Source: Curvibacter microcysteis
Lineage (GTDB): Bacteria; Pseudomonadota; Gammaproteobacteria; Burkholderiales; Burkholderiaceae_C
Assembly (NCBI RefSeq): GCF_028649435.1
Contig: NZ_JAQSIN010000014.1
Reading direction: 5' to 3' (one strand)
DNA: 64,000 nt
The notes beneath the pieces were generated by a model. That model was not told where the DNA came from and did no database searches. It was given only the letters and a program-made list of their open reading frames with translations. Below are positions 9,213 through 17,724 of this stretch, piece after piece. A program made the translations under genes and the position numbers. How positions within the stretch are numbered: position 1 is the first letter of the stretch; each line of letters starts with the position of its first letter.

Positions 9213-11195
9213 TCAGCGGCCGCGCAGGAACAGGTTGTCCAGCTCGCGCAGCGTGAGCTGACGCCAGGTGGGCCGGCCGTGGTTGCACTGGTCGGATCGC
9301 TCGGTGTCTTCCATCTGGCGCAGCAAGGCATTCATCTCGTCCAGCGTCAGGCGGCGGTTGGCGCGCACGGCGCCGTGGCAGGCCATGGTGGCCAGCAACT
9401 CATTGCGCGCACGCTGTACCACGGTGCTGGCGTCGTGCTGACCCAGCTCGGCGAGCACGCTGCGCGCCAGCTCCACCGCATCGCCTTGCGCCAAGGTGCT
9501 GGGCACGGCGCGCACGGCCAGGGTCTTGGGTGAAAAGGGCACGATCTCCAGTCCCAAGGTGGCCAAGGTGTCGGCGGATTCCTCAGCCGTGGCCACCTCT
9601 TGGGCGGTGGCGGCAAAGGTGGCGGGGATCAGCAGCGGTTGGCTGGACAGCGGTGCCACATCGATCTGGGTCTTGAGGCGCTCGTACACGATGCGTTCGT
9701 GTGCCGCGTGCATGTCGACAATCACCAGGCCGTGGGCGTTCTCGGCCAGGATGTAGACCCCTTGCAACTGCGCGATGGCGCGGCCCAGGGGCCAGTTGTC
9801 CTGGGTCTGCGGCAGGCCGCTGGGGGCCGCCATGGGGGGCAGGCTGGCCTGATTGAACAGGGGCTGGCCCAGGGCGGCTGGAGTGGGCGCTGGGCCGCTG
9901 GCCTGCTGGCCCCAGCGGCCAAAAGGCTGGGCATCCAGGCCGGCTTCGCCCGACGCTGTGGGCAGGCCTGGTTGCCACAAGGCGCCCAAGTCGCTCACGC
10001 GGTGGCCCGCAGGCTCCTGGCCAAAGCCCATGCCGGGCTGGGTCCAGTGGGCATTGAAAGCGGCTGGGCCAGGGGCGGGCGATGGGCTCAAGGTCAGGCC
10101 TGGGGCGCTCGGGTCGGCTGGGCCCAATGCCGGGTTTTGCGCCGCCGCTGCCGCCGCTGCGGCGGCGGCCATGGCGGCACGCGGGGCGGCCAGGGCGTTC
10201 TCTACCGCGTAGCGCACGGCCTGGTGCACCTCGCGGCTTTCGCGAAAGCGCACTTCGATCTTGGTCGGGTGCACGTTCACATCGACGCGGGTCGGGTCGA
10301 TCTCCAGCGTCAGCGCGTAAATCGGTTGGCGGTGGCCGTGCAACACGTCCTCGTAGGCGCTGCGGGCGGCGTGGGTCAGCACCTTGTCGCGCACGTAGCG
10401 GCCGTTGACGTAGCAGAACTGGTGGTCGGCCCGCGAGCGCGCGGCGTCCGGCACGCCAGCGCGGCCGCTCACGCGCACCGGGCCCACGTTGTAGTGCACC
10501 GCCACCGATTGGCTCAAAAAGTCCTCGCCCAGCACGTCGGCCAGGCGCCGGTCGTGCGCCTCGGGGCCGTGGCAGGCCCGCCATTGCTCCACCAGTTTGC
10601 CTTCATGCCAGATGGCAAAGCCCACATCGGGCCGTGCCAGCGCATGGCGCCGCACGGATTCGACGCAGTGGGCCAGTTCGGTGGCATCGGACTTGAGGAA
10701 CTTGCGCCGCGCGGGCGTGGAGAAAAACAGCTCCTTGACCTCCACCGTGGTGCCGGTGGCGCGCGCTGCGGGCTTGATCTCGCCCGTGCGCGCGTCCAAC
10801 AGGCAGGCCGTGGCTTGGCCCTCCGGGCGTGACAGCACGGCCATTTCCGAGACCGAGGCGATGGCTGCCAGGGCCTCGCCCCGAAACCCCATGGTGCCCA
10901 CCGACTCCAGGTCGTGCAGGCTTTGGATCTTGCTGGTGGCGTGGCGCTTCAGGGCCACGGGCAGCTCTTCCTGGGGGATGCCGATGCCGTCGTCCTCGAC
11001 CGAGATCAAACGCACACCGCCGGCCAGCAGGCGCAGCGTGATCTGGTGGGCGCCCGCGTCCAGCGCGTTGTCCACCAACTCACGCACCACCGAGGCGGGG
11101 CGTTCTACCACCTCGCCAGCAGCGATCTGGCTGATCAGTTCATCGGGAAGCTCCCGGATCGGGCGGCGGGCGGGGGCAGGGTGGAGATCGTTCAC
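9213..11195 (-). CDS. mutL: DNA mismatch repair protein MutL
   Basis: A 660-residue GHKL ATPase that links MutS recognition to downstream repair. The N-terminal ATPase motifs are clear: EVVERPASVVRELVDNALDA, DDGIGI and GFRGEALAAI. The C-terminal domain carries DMHAAHERIVYE, which fits the DQHA(x)2E(x)4E metal-binding motif of MutL proteins with nicking activity, as expected in species without MutH. The linker (about 340-480) is rich in Ala, Pro and Gly and includes ten consecutive alanines at plus-strand 10140-10169. The gene is divergent from the DedA gene. Confidence 0.97.
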   Translation of the reverse strand: MNDLHPAPARRPIRELPDELISQIAAGEVVERPASVVRELVDNALDAGAHQITLRLLAGGVRLISVEDDGIGIPQEELPVALKRHATSKIQSLHDLESVGTMGFRGEALAAIASVSEMAVLSRPEGQATACLLDARTGEIKPAARATGTTVEVKELFFSTPARRKFLKSDATELAHCVESVRRHALARPDVGFAIWHEGKLVEQWRACHGPEAHDRRLADVLGEDFLSQSVAVHYNVGPVRVSGRAGVPDAARSRADHQFCYVNGRYVRDKVLTHAARSAYEDVLHGHRQPIYALTLEIDPTRVDVNVHPTKIEVRFRESREVHQAVRYAVENALAAPRAAMAAAAAAAAAAQNPALGPADPSAPGLTLSPSPAPGPAAFNAHWTQPGMGFGQEPAGHRVSDLGALWQPGLPTASGEAGLDAQPFGRWGQQASGPAPTPAALGQPLFNQASLPPMAAPSGLPQTQDNWPLGRAIAQLQGVYILAENAHGLVIVDMHAAHERIVYERLKTQIDVAPLSSQPLLIPATFAATAQEVATAEESADTLATLGLEIVPFSPKTLAVRAVPSTLAQGDAVELARSVLAELGQHDASTVVQRARNELLATMACHGAVRANRRLTLDEMNALLRQMEDTERSDQCNHGRPTWRQLTLRELDNLFLRGR

Positions 11196-11297
11196 CCCTG
11201 GATTTTAGAGGCCGGGCCCTCAGCCCGACGCTTGGCGGGGGCATGTCACGCGAGCTGCACCCGCTGCCGTCATAATCGGTCGCCCAAAAGGAGCCCC

Positions 11298-11951
11298 ATG
11301 GAAATCATTGCCGCCTTGATCGACTTCATCATCCACGTCGACAAGCACCTCGAATACTTCGTCCAGAACCACGGTGTCTGGGTCTATGCGCTGCTGTTTG
11401 CCATCGTCTTTGTCGAGACGGGCTTGGTGGTGATGCCCTTTTTACCGGGCGATTCGCTGCTCTTCATCGTGGGTGCGATGGGCGGCGCCGGCCTGTTAAA
11501 CCTGCCGCTGGCCTGCGTGATCCTCATCGTGGCCGCCATCCTGGGCGACCAGTGCAACTACCAGATCGGCCGCTTTTTTGGGCCGCGCGTGTTCCAGTGG
11601 GAAAACTCGCGCTTCTTCAACAAGCAGGCCTTCAACCAAGCCCATGCGTTCTACGAGCGTTGGGGTGGGGTCACCGTGATCGCCGCACGCTTCATGCCCT
11701 TCATTCGCACCTTCGCCCCTTTTGTGGCCGGTGTGGCCGAGATGACCCGGAGCCGTTTCACGGCCTTCAACGTGCTGGGGGCCCTGATCTGGGTGCTGGG
11801 CGTGTGCACGATTGGCTACCTGTTCGGCAACCTGCCGTGGGTGCGTCAGCACTTCGAGAAAATCATCTGGGCCATGATCATCCTGCCGGGCTTGCCGGCG
11901 CTGTGGGCCGCCTGGCGCAGCCGCCGCTCGGGCGCTGGCGCCCAAGCCTGA
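11298..11951 (+). CDS. DedA family membrane protein
   Basis: A 217-residue protein starting at the ATG preceded by AAAGGAG. It has the DedA/SNARE-associated fold: a first helix pair with FVETGLVVMPFLPGDSLLF, a GDQCNYQIGRFFG segment, and the conserved RFMPFIRTFAPFVAGV motif. DedA proteins are thought to flip or recycle lipid carriers such as undecaprenyl phosphate and affect membrane potential and drug tolerance. The exact role of this paralogue is unknown. It is monocistronic and divergent from mutL. Confidence 0.92.
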   Translation: MEIIAALIDFIIHVDKHLEYFVQNHGVWVYALLFAIVFVETGLVVMPFLPGDSLLFIVGAMGGAGLLNLPLACVILIVAAILGDQCNYQIGRFFGPRVFQWENSRFFNKQAFNQAHAFYERWGGVTVIAARFMPFIRTFAPFVAGVAEMTRSRFTAFNVLGALIWVLGVCTIGYLFGNLPWVRQHFEKIIWAMIILPGLPALWAAWRSRRSGAGAQA

Positions 11952-12052
11952 GGCCTTGTGGGGGCTTTTTCAGGGTCAATCTGCACCAGTCCACTGATTA
12001 TCAGTGGGCTTGCCATTTATCTCCCCCTTCCCCGCATTGGGGAGTGAGACAC

Positions 12053-12677
12053 ATGACCGCAGCCTGCGGGCTCTCGGAGGCCTCCCCTTTTGAATGGAGC
12101 GGCCCGGGCTCCTGCCGTGTCCCATACCGGCTCTACACCGACGCGCAACTGCATGAACGCGAGTTGCAGCGCTTCTTTGATGGCGAGCACTGGAACTGCG
12201 TCGGCTTGGAGGCCGAGGTGCCCCAGCTTGGTGACGACCGCCTGAGCTGGGTTGGCGAGCGCCGCGCCGTCATGGTGTCGCGCCGCAACGAAGGCGGCCA
12301 AGCGGCCGTCACGGAGGGGGTGAGTTCTTTCAAGGCTCAACATGAGCCTGGCCGACCCGCGCTTGCTGGACGTGGTGAGCGAGCCCTGGTGGACGGTGCC
12401 CGACCCGGCCCAACCAGGCTAGACCATCACCCCCACCGTGACCATGATGACCTTGTTCCCGGGGCTGATCGTGCAACAACAGGTCAACTCGCTGCCCACC
12501 CGCCACATCGTGCCGCGCGGTCCCGGTGAGTTTGACTTTGTCTGGACCCATTTCGGCTTTGCCGACGACAGCCCCGAGATAACCCAGCGCCGCTTGCGCC
12601 AGGCCAACCTGTTCGGGCCTGCGGGCTCTGTGAGTGCCAACGATGGCGAAGTGATCGAGTTCAGCCAGCAACTTTGA
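12053..12677 (+). pseudogene. Remnant of aromatic-ring-hydroxylating dioxygenase alpha subunit
   Basis: The N-terminal part (12053 to about 12338) reads VPYRLYTDAQLHERELQRFF, then WNCVGLEAEVP, like the first 80 residues of anthranilate- or salicylate-hydroxylase large subunits. The frame then shifts near 12339. From there NMSLADPRLLDVVSEPWW continues to an in-frame TAG (12420-12422). It resumes with LFPGLIVQQQVN, RHIVPRGPGEFDFVWTHFGF and RRRLRQANLFGPAG-like sequence up to 12677. The Rieske CxH/CxxH region and the iron-binding His/His/Asp region are missing, so about 150 internal residues were deleted. The C-terminus is also cut. It cannot encode an active enzyme. Confidence 0.85.
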
Positions 12678-13029
12678 CCGGCAATTGCCGCTGGCCTTGC
12701 TGGCGCTGGAAGGGCAGGGCATGCTGCGCGACCGCGTCTACGGCATCACCCAGACCCTCTACCACGCGCCCTTCACCATGCGCCACGTGCTGTCGCCAGC
12801 ACGCTAGAGCCTGCCTGAAGTGGAGGCGAGCCCGGAGCAGCAGGGGGTGGTGCAGGCCGAAACCGTGTTCGCCGTGTTCCGCAACCGGCCCAGCCAGGCC
12901 AGCGAGGTCCACAGCGTGGGGCGTTACCTGGATGAGTTGGTGCGCACCCCCGAGGGGCTGAGGCTGCAAAGCCGGCGCTGCATTCTGGACGGCGACACCG
13001 TGCTCAATTCGCTGATCTACCCGCTTTGA
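12673..13029 (+). pseudogene. Remnant of aromatic-ring-hydroxylating dioxygenase beta subunit
   Basis: The frame beginning near 12673 reads LLALEGQGMLRDRVYGITQTLY and MRHVLSPAR, then meets an in-frame TAG (12805-12807). It continues with AETVFAVFRNRPSQASEVHSV, GRYLDELVRTPEGLRL and NSLIYPL to a TGA at 13027-13029. This is the typical C-terminal three-quarters of a dioxygenase small subunit (about 160 residues when whole). The start codon and first 40 or so residues are lost in a deletion that fused it to the truncated alpha remnant. No reductase or ferredoxin gene remains alongside. Confidence 0.82.
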
Positions 13030-13058
13030 AGCCGCCCTCCCGGGGCCGCCAAAGCGGA

Positions 13059-13343
13059 TCAGCGGCGGTGCTTGGTCAGCTCGCTGCCGGCCAGAGCGCC
13101 GGCGGCTGCACCGGCCACCGTGCCCAAGGTGCTGCCAAACAGCACGCTGCCCGTGGCGCCCCCGACCACTGCACCGGCCACCGTGCCCACTTGCTGGTGG
13201 GTCGGGCGCGAAGCGCAGGCACCCAGCGACAGGCTCAAGGCCAGCAAGGTGATGACGGTGGCAGAACGGGCACCCGAACGCGCGCTGAAAGAGGCGGCTG
13301 GGGCGGAATGCAGTGGCTTGTTGGTGTGAAGTGATGCGGTCAT
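13059..13343 (-). CDS. Small lipoprotein with glycine-zipper 2TM domain
   Basis: A 94-residue protein with a lipobox LGAC (Cys43) after a long positively charged n-region. It is followed by repeated GxxxG steps (GTVAGAVVGGATGSV, GTVAGAAAGALAG), which are the glycine-zipper pattern of SlyB/OsmB-like outer-membrane lipoproteins. Residue +2 after Cys is Ala, so outer-membrane sorting by Lol is expected. Such proteins often respond to envelope stress. The ribosome site AGAGGA fits the ATG. It lies downstream of amiC with 195 bases between, so it probably has its own promoter. Confidence 0.8.
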   Translation of the reverse strand: MTASLHTNKPLHSAPAASFSARSGARSATVITLLALSLSLGACASRPTHQQVGTVAGAVVGGATGSVLFGSTLGTVAGAAAGALAGSELTKHRR

Positions 13344-13491
13344 GGTGAATCCTCTGAAGCGAAGGCAGTGGCTTGGAACTTAACGTTCAATACCGAATTT
13401 CTGCCGTTTGTCGGACTCGAGAATAGGCCGACAGCGCCTTTCACGCGTGTTTCAGTTGATACCAAATGTTTGCATTGGGGGCTGGCAGCAC

Positions 13492-13515
13492 GGCGGCCCC
13501 ACGCGGGGCGCCGCC
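13492..13515 (-). other. GC-rich hairpin downstream of amiC
   Basis: GGCGGCCCC (13492-13500) and GGGG-C-GCCGCC (13505-13515) can pair around an ACGC loop with a small bulge. It lies about 25 bases past the amiC stop. No T tract follows on the minus strand, so a terminator role is only possible. In the rest of 13344-13538 I see no gene; it should hold the promoter of the small lipoprotein. Confidence 0.4.
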
Positions 13516-13538
13516 AGTGCACGGCCCATCGCCCTGCC

Positions 13539-15068
13539 TCAGGTGCTGCGGTTGCGCGCCAGCGGTGGGTTGCGCGAGAAGTAACGCTGGATGCCGCGCA
13601 TCACCGCGTCGGCCAATTGGTCTTGGTACTCCGGGCTGCGCAGGCGGGCTTCTTCTTCCGGGTTGCTGATGAAGGCGGTCTCCACCAGCACGCTGGGGAT
13701 GTCCGGGGCCTTGAGCACCGCAAAGCCGGCCTGCTCGACCTTGGGCTTGTGCAGCCGGCCGACCGCACCGATCTCGCCCAGCAGCGCGCTGCCGAGCTTG
13801 AGGCTGTCATTGATCTGGGCGGTGGTGCTCATGTCCAGCAAGGCGCGTTGCACGGTGGCGTCCTGCACCCGCACATTGAGGCCGCCCACCTGGTCGGCTT
13901 TGTTCTCCTTGTCGGCCATCCAGCGCGCGGCGGAGCTGGAGGCGCCGCTCTGGCTCAGCGCAAACACGCTGGCGCCCCGCGCCGTCGGGGTGATGAAGGC
14001 ATCGGCGTGGATGCTGACAAACAGGTCGGCCTGCACGCGCCGCGCCTTGTCCACCCGCACGTGCAGGGGCACAAAGAAATCGGCATCGCGCGTCATGTAG
14101 GCGCGCATCGGGTTGCCATTGACCGTGGTGTTGTTGATGCGCTCGCGCAGGCGGTGGGCAATGCTCAAGACCACGTCTTTTTCGCGTGTGCCCGAGGGGC
14201 CGGTCGCGCCGGGGTCTTCGCCGCCGTGGCCTGGGTCCAGCGCGATGATGATCAGGCGGTCCGTGGCACTGCTGGGCTTGGTCGCTGCGGGGGCGGTGGT
14301 GGGCGCCGATGGCGGGCTCGCGGTTGGCGGCGGCGTTGCCGGGCTGCCAGCGCCCAGGCTGGGGCTGGGTCGCAGCGCCGGCGATGCGCTGGACGCCGGC
14401 ACTGGTGCGCTGGCAACCGCGCCGCCCTTGCCCGGTTGGTGCTGCGCGATCAGCTCACCCAGCGGGTCGGCCGGGGCCGGGCCGGGGCGGGGCGCCGTGG
14501 CCATGGTCGGCGCCGGGTTGGGCCGTGGGCTGGCATCGACCTGAGGCTTTGGTTTGCTGTCTTGCAGGCGCTCGGCAATCAGGGCTTCCAACGGGTCGGC
14601 CTCGACCGTGGGGTAGAGGTCAAACACCAGCCGGTGCTGGTAGGCGGCCACGGGCGGCAGGCTGAACACCTGGGGCAGGGCGGGCTGTTTGAGATCGATC
14701 ACCAGGCGCACCACGCCAGGCGCGTACTGGCCCACGCGGATGCCGCTGATGAAGGGGTCATCCGCCTTGACTTTGGCCACCAGCTCCTTGAGCGCGGGGT
14801 TGAGTTCGATGCCTTCCAGGTCCACGGCCAGGCGCGGCGGGTTGGCCACGAACGTGTGTTTGGCGACCAGGGCGCCGTCGGACTCGATGGTCACGCGGCT
14901 GTATTCGGGCGCGGGCCAAACGCGCACCGCCACGATGGTGGCCCCCCAGGCCAGTTCGCTCAGCCCCAGGCTGAGCACCAGGCCACCGGTGCGCAGCCAT
15001 TGGCGGCGGGTCAGGGGGCGGCGGGTCAGGGCGGTGGGCGGTGCCTTGGGCAGAGAAGAGCGGCTCAT
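13539..15068 (-). CDS. amiC: N-acetylmuramoyl-L-alanine amidase AmiC
   Basis: A 509-residue periplasmic amidase that splits septal peptidoglycan during daughter-cell separation. A twin-arginine signal (LTRRQWLRTGG, about 19-29) marks Tat export. An AMIN domain (about 45-150) for septal targeting follows, then a long Pro/Ala/Ser linker. The Amidase_3 catalytic domain (about 270-500) starts with IALDPGHGGEDPGA and ends with VETAFISNPEEE, carrying the zinc His/Glu ligands. The linker is longer than in E. coli AmiC. Its ATG overlaps the tsaE stop (ATGA), so the pair is co-translated. Confidence 0.95.
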   Translation of the reverse strand: MSRSSLPKAPPTALTRRPLTRRQWLRTGGLVLSLGLSELAWGATIVAVRVWPAPEYSRVTIESDGALVAKHTFVANPPRLAVDLEGIELNPALKELVAKVKADDPFISGIRVGQYAPGVVRLVIDLKQPALPQVFSLPPVAAYQHRLVFDLYPTVEADPLEALIAERLQDSKPKPQVDASPRPNPAPTMATAPRPGPAPADPLGELIAQHQPGKGGAVASAPVPASSASPALRPSPSLGAGSPATPPPTASPPSAPTTAPAATKPSSATDRLIIIALDPGHGGEDPGATGPSGTREKDVVLSIAHRLRERINNTTVNGNPMRAYMTRDADFFVPLHVRVDKARRVQADLFVSIHADAFITPTARGASVFALSQSGASSSAARWMADKENKADQVGGLNVRVQDATVQRALLDMSTTAQINDSLKLGSALLGEIGAVGRLHKPKVEQAGFAVLKAPDIPSVLVETAFISNPEEEARLRSPEYQDQLADAVMRGIQRYFSRNPPLARNRST

Positions 15069-15601
15069 GCGCGCAGGGCCTCCAGCAGCTCGCGGCCAAG
15101 CGCCGTGCCAGCTTGCAGGCGCAGTTCGCGTGGCGCGGGCGGGGCCTCGTCCAGGTCTTCAGTGGTGCTGGCCGCCTCCGTGTCGGCCAGCACGCGCAGG
15201 TTCAACACCAGGTCGGCCGGGGGCAGCACGCTGGCAGCTTTTTCCGGCCATTCGGCCAACTTCAGGCCGGGGCTGGCGAACAGGTCGCGAAAGCCCGCGT
15301 CCTCCCACTCGCGCGGGTCGTTGAAGCGGTAGAAGTCAAAGTGCCAAATCCGCAGGCGCTGCGCATCCTGACCCACTTCGTGGGGCTCGACCACTGCGTA
15401 GGTGGGGCTTTTGATGCGTCCGCTCACGCCCAGCGCGCGCAGCAGGTGGCGCACGAAGGTGGTCTTGCCTGCCCCCAGGTCGCCGTGCAGCTCGATGAAG
15501 GCATGGCGCACCCCCGGCAAGGCAGCCAGGCGCTGGGCAAAGGCCGCGGTGTCGTCTTCGCAGGTCCAGGTTTGCAGCAAGGCGGGGGTCGGGTGGGGCA
15601 T
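15065..15601 (-). CDS. tsaE: tRNA threonylcarbamoyladenosine biosynthesis ATPase TsaE
   Basis: TsaE is the ATPase that works with TsaB and TsaD in t6A37 tRNA modification. The P-loop is GDLGAGKTTFVRHLL, and the SPTYAVVEPHEV switch and HFDFYRF motif follow. The frame is open much further upstream, but the ATG at 15601 gives a normal 178 residues and starts just before the conserved region. The C-terminal 40 residues are variable and acidic. It is paired with amiC, a common arrangement, and divergent from queG with only 27 bases between the starts. Confidence 0.94.
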   Translation of the reverse strand: MPHPTPALLQTWTCEDDTAAFAQRLAALPGVRHAFIELHGDLGAGKTTFVRHLLRALGVSGRIKSPTYAVVEPHEVGQDAQRLRIWHFDFYRFNDPREWEDAGFRDLFASPGLKLAEWPEKAASVLPPADLVLNLRVLADTEAASTTEDLDEAPPAPRELRLQAGTALGRELLEALRA

Positions 15602-15628
15602 GGGGATGGGGCTTCCTACAATTCCAGG

Positions 15629-16753
15629 GTGCACAACTACAGCAGTCAACTCGTTTCCCGTCTCCAGGCCTGGGCACTGGAACTCGGATTTTCCCAAATC
15701 GGCGTGGCCGGCGTGGACTTGAGCAGCGCCGAGCCCGGCTTGGAGGCTTGGCTGGCGGCGGGGTTCCACGGCAGCATGGATTACATGGCCGCGCATGGCC
15801 TGAAACGGGCCCGGCCGGCCGAACTGCTGCCCGGCACGGTCAGCGTGCTCACGGCGCGCATGGATTATCTGCCGGCCAACACCCCCGGTGACTGGGTCGC
15901 CCGCGAATGGTCACGCCACCAGCGTCCGGGCGAGGCCGTGGTCTCGGTCTATGCCCGGGGGCGTGATTATCACAAGGTCTTGCGCAGCCGATTGCAAAAA
16001 CTGGCCGATCGCCTGGCCGCCGAGGTGGGGCCGCTGGGCTACCGGGTGTTCACGGACTCGGCCCCGGTGTTGGAGGTGGAGCTGGCCCAGCGCAGTGGCC
16101 AGGGCTGGCGCGGCAAGCACACCCTGGTGCTGAACCGCGAAGGCGGCTCGATGTTCTTTCTGGGCGAGATTTTTCTGGACCTGGCCCTGCCGCCCACCGA
16201 GCCGGTGTCGGCCCACTGCGGCCAGTGCAGTGCCTGCCTCAGCGCCTGCCCGACCCAGGCCATTGTGGCGCCGCACCGGGTGGACGCGCGGCGTTGCATC
16301 TCCTACCTCACCATCGAGCACGACGGCCCCATTCCGCTGGCATTCCGGGCCCTGATGGGCAACCGCATTTACGGTTGTGACGACTGCCAGTTGGCCTGCC
16401 CCTGGAACAAGTACGCCCAGCGCTCGGCCCTGCCTGATTTTGATGAGCGCGCGGGTTTGTCGGGCTCGAGTCTGGCCACACTGCTGGGCTGGTCGGAGGC
16501 CGAATTTCTGCGTCGCACCGAGGGGGGACCGATCCGCCGCATTGGTCATGCACGCTGGCAGCGCAACCTGGCCGTGGCGGCGGGCAATGCGCTGCATTCG
16601 AGCGCTCTCCCTGAGCCCGAGGCGCTGGCCTTGCGGGCGATTTTGCAGGCGCTGCGGCCCGAGGCCTCAGCCCTGCTGGCCGAGCACCTGGATTGGGCCC
16701 TAGCGCAACACCCCCAGCGCGAAGGGCAGGCTGACCATGCCCAGCAGGGTTGA
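15629..16753 (+). CDS. queG: Epoxyqueuosine reductase QueG
   Basis: QueG reduces epoxyqueuosine to queuosine in the wobble base of GUN-decoding tRNAs, using cobalamin and two [4Fe-4S] clusters. The 374-residue protein starts at a GTG (15629). The cluster motifs are CGQCSACLSACP and CDDCQLACPWN, and HTLVLNREGGS lies in the active-site region. The last 54 bases overlap the 3' end of the convergent AEC transporter gene. It stands divergent from tsaE, so two tRNA-modification genes share a 27-base spacer. Confidence 0.95.
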   Translation: MHNYSSQLVSRLQAWALELGFSQIGVAGVDLSSAEPGLEAWLAAGFHGSMDYMAAHGLKRARPAELLPGTVSVLTARMDYLPANTPGDWVAREWSRHQRPGEAVVSVYARGRDYHKVLRSRLQKLADRLAAEVGPLGYRVFTDSAPVLEVELAQRSGQGWRGKHTLVLNREGGSMFFLGEIFLDLALPPTEPVSAHCGQCSACLSACPTQAIVAPHRVDARRCISYLTIEHDGPIPLAFRALMGNRIYGCDDCQLACPWNKYAQRSALPDFDERAGLSGSSLATLLGWSEAEFLRRTEGGPIRRIGHARWQRNLAVAAGNALHSSALPEPEALALRAILQALRPEASALLAEHLDWALAQHPQREGQADHAQQG

Positions 16754-17605
16754 GAGGGTGACCAGGCCGGCCACATAAGCCCCGTTGTAGCCCATGCGCG
16801 CCGCCAGCACATAGCAGGTCGAGGCGGTGGGCAAGGCCGAAAACGCGAGCAGCACGGTGGTTTGCACGGTGTCCAGCGCAAAGGCCCGCGCCAGGCCCCA
16901 GGCCAGCAGCGGCAGGACCAGGTGGCGGATGGTGAGCACCGAGGCCGCCAGCGTCTTGGCCCGTGCCAGCTGGCCAATCTCCATGCCTGCACCGGCCGCC
17001 ATCAGGCCCAGCGCCAGGGAGGCGGCGCCAATGCGCGACACCGTGGGTTCCAGCCAGACCGGCACGGTGAAGCCTGCCAGGTTGGCCGCCAGTCCGCTGG
17101 CCGTGGCGATCACCAAAGGATTGCGCAGCACCTCGCCCACAAAGCCACGCTGCCCCCCCCGCGCCATGGGCCAGACCGCGGCGATGTTGAAGATGGGCAC
17201 ACAGACCCCGATCAGCACGGCAATCAACAACATGCCTTGCGGGCCCGCCAGCCGATCGGTGATGGCCAATGCGATGAAGGAGTTGAAGCGAAACGCCACT
17301 TGCACGCTGGCCGCGTGCTCGCGGCCCCGCACGTGGCGCCCGAGCCAGGGCCACCACGGCAGGCTGTAGGACAGCGCAATGCCCGACAAACCCATCAGCA
17401 CCCCCGCCATCAACAAGCCCGAGGCGGCATCCAGGTTGAGCGGACTTTTCACGATGGACTGGAACAGCAGCACCGGGAAGAGAAAGAAGTAGACCAGGCT
17501 CTCCACCTGCTGCCAGACCGTGCGGTTCAGGGCGGTGTAACGGCACAGCAAAAAGCCGCAAAGAATGAGCGAGAAGTCTGGAAAAAGCAGTTGGGCGTAG
17601 TTCAC
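16700..17605 (-). CDS. AEC family transporter (auxin efflux carrier-like)
   Basis: A protein of about 301 residues with roughly ten hydrophobic helices and the fold of AEC permeases, which in bacteria carry malonate, malate or other organic acids. The GTG at 17605 starts NYAQLLFPDFSLILCGFLLCR, the usual family N-terminus. The frame also allows a GTG at 17644. A conserved RLAGPQGMLLIAVLIGVCVPIFN segment follows the third or fourth helix. It overlaps queG tail to tail by 54 bases. The substrate is unknown, though the neighbouring Bug protein fits a carboxylate-rich diet. Confidence 0.85.
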   Translation of the reverse strand: MNYAQLLFPDFSLILCGFLLCRYTALNRTVWQQVESLVYFFLFPVLLFQSIVKSPLNLDAASGLLMAGVLMGLSGIALSYSLPWWPWLGRHVRGREHAASVQVAFRFNSFIALAITDRLAGPQGMLLIAVLIGVCVPIFNIAAVWPMARGGQRGFVGEVLRNPLVIATASGLAANLAGFTVPVWLEPTVSRIGAASLALGLMAAGAGMEIGQLARAKTLAASVLTIRHLVLPLLAWGLARAFALDTVQTTVLLAFSALPTASTCYVLAARMGYNGAYVAGLVTLSTLLGMVSLPFALGVLR

Positions 17606-17724
17606 CGCTCGAGAATAACAGCCCACCTTCTGCCGGGTTTCCACTTAGTGGAGAAACACATGCGCAAGCGCTTCTGAAGCCGTTACGATCTTGGATTGAA
17701 TTACGGTTCCCAAGGAGATTTTTC

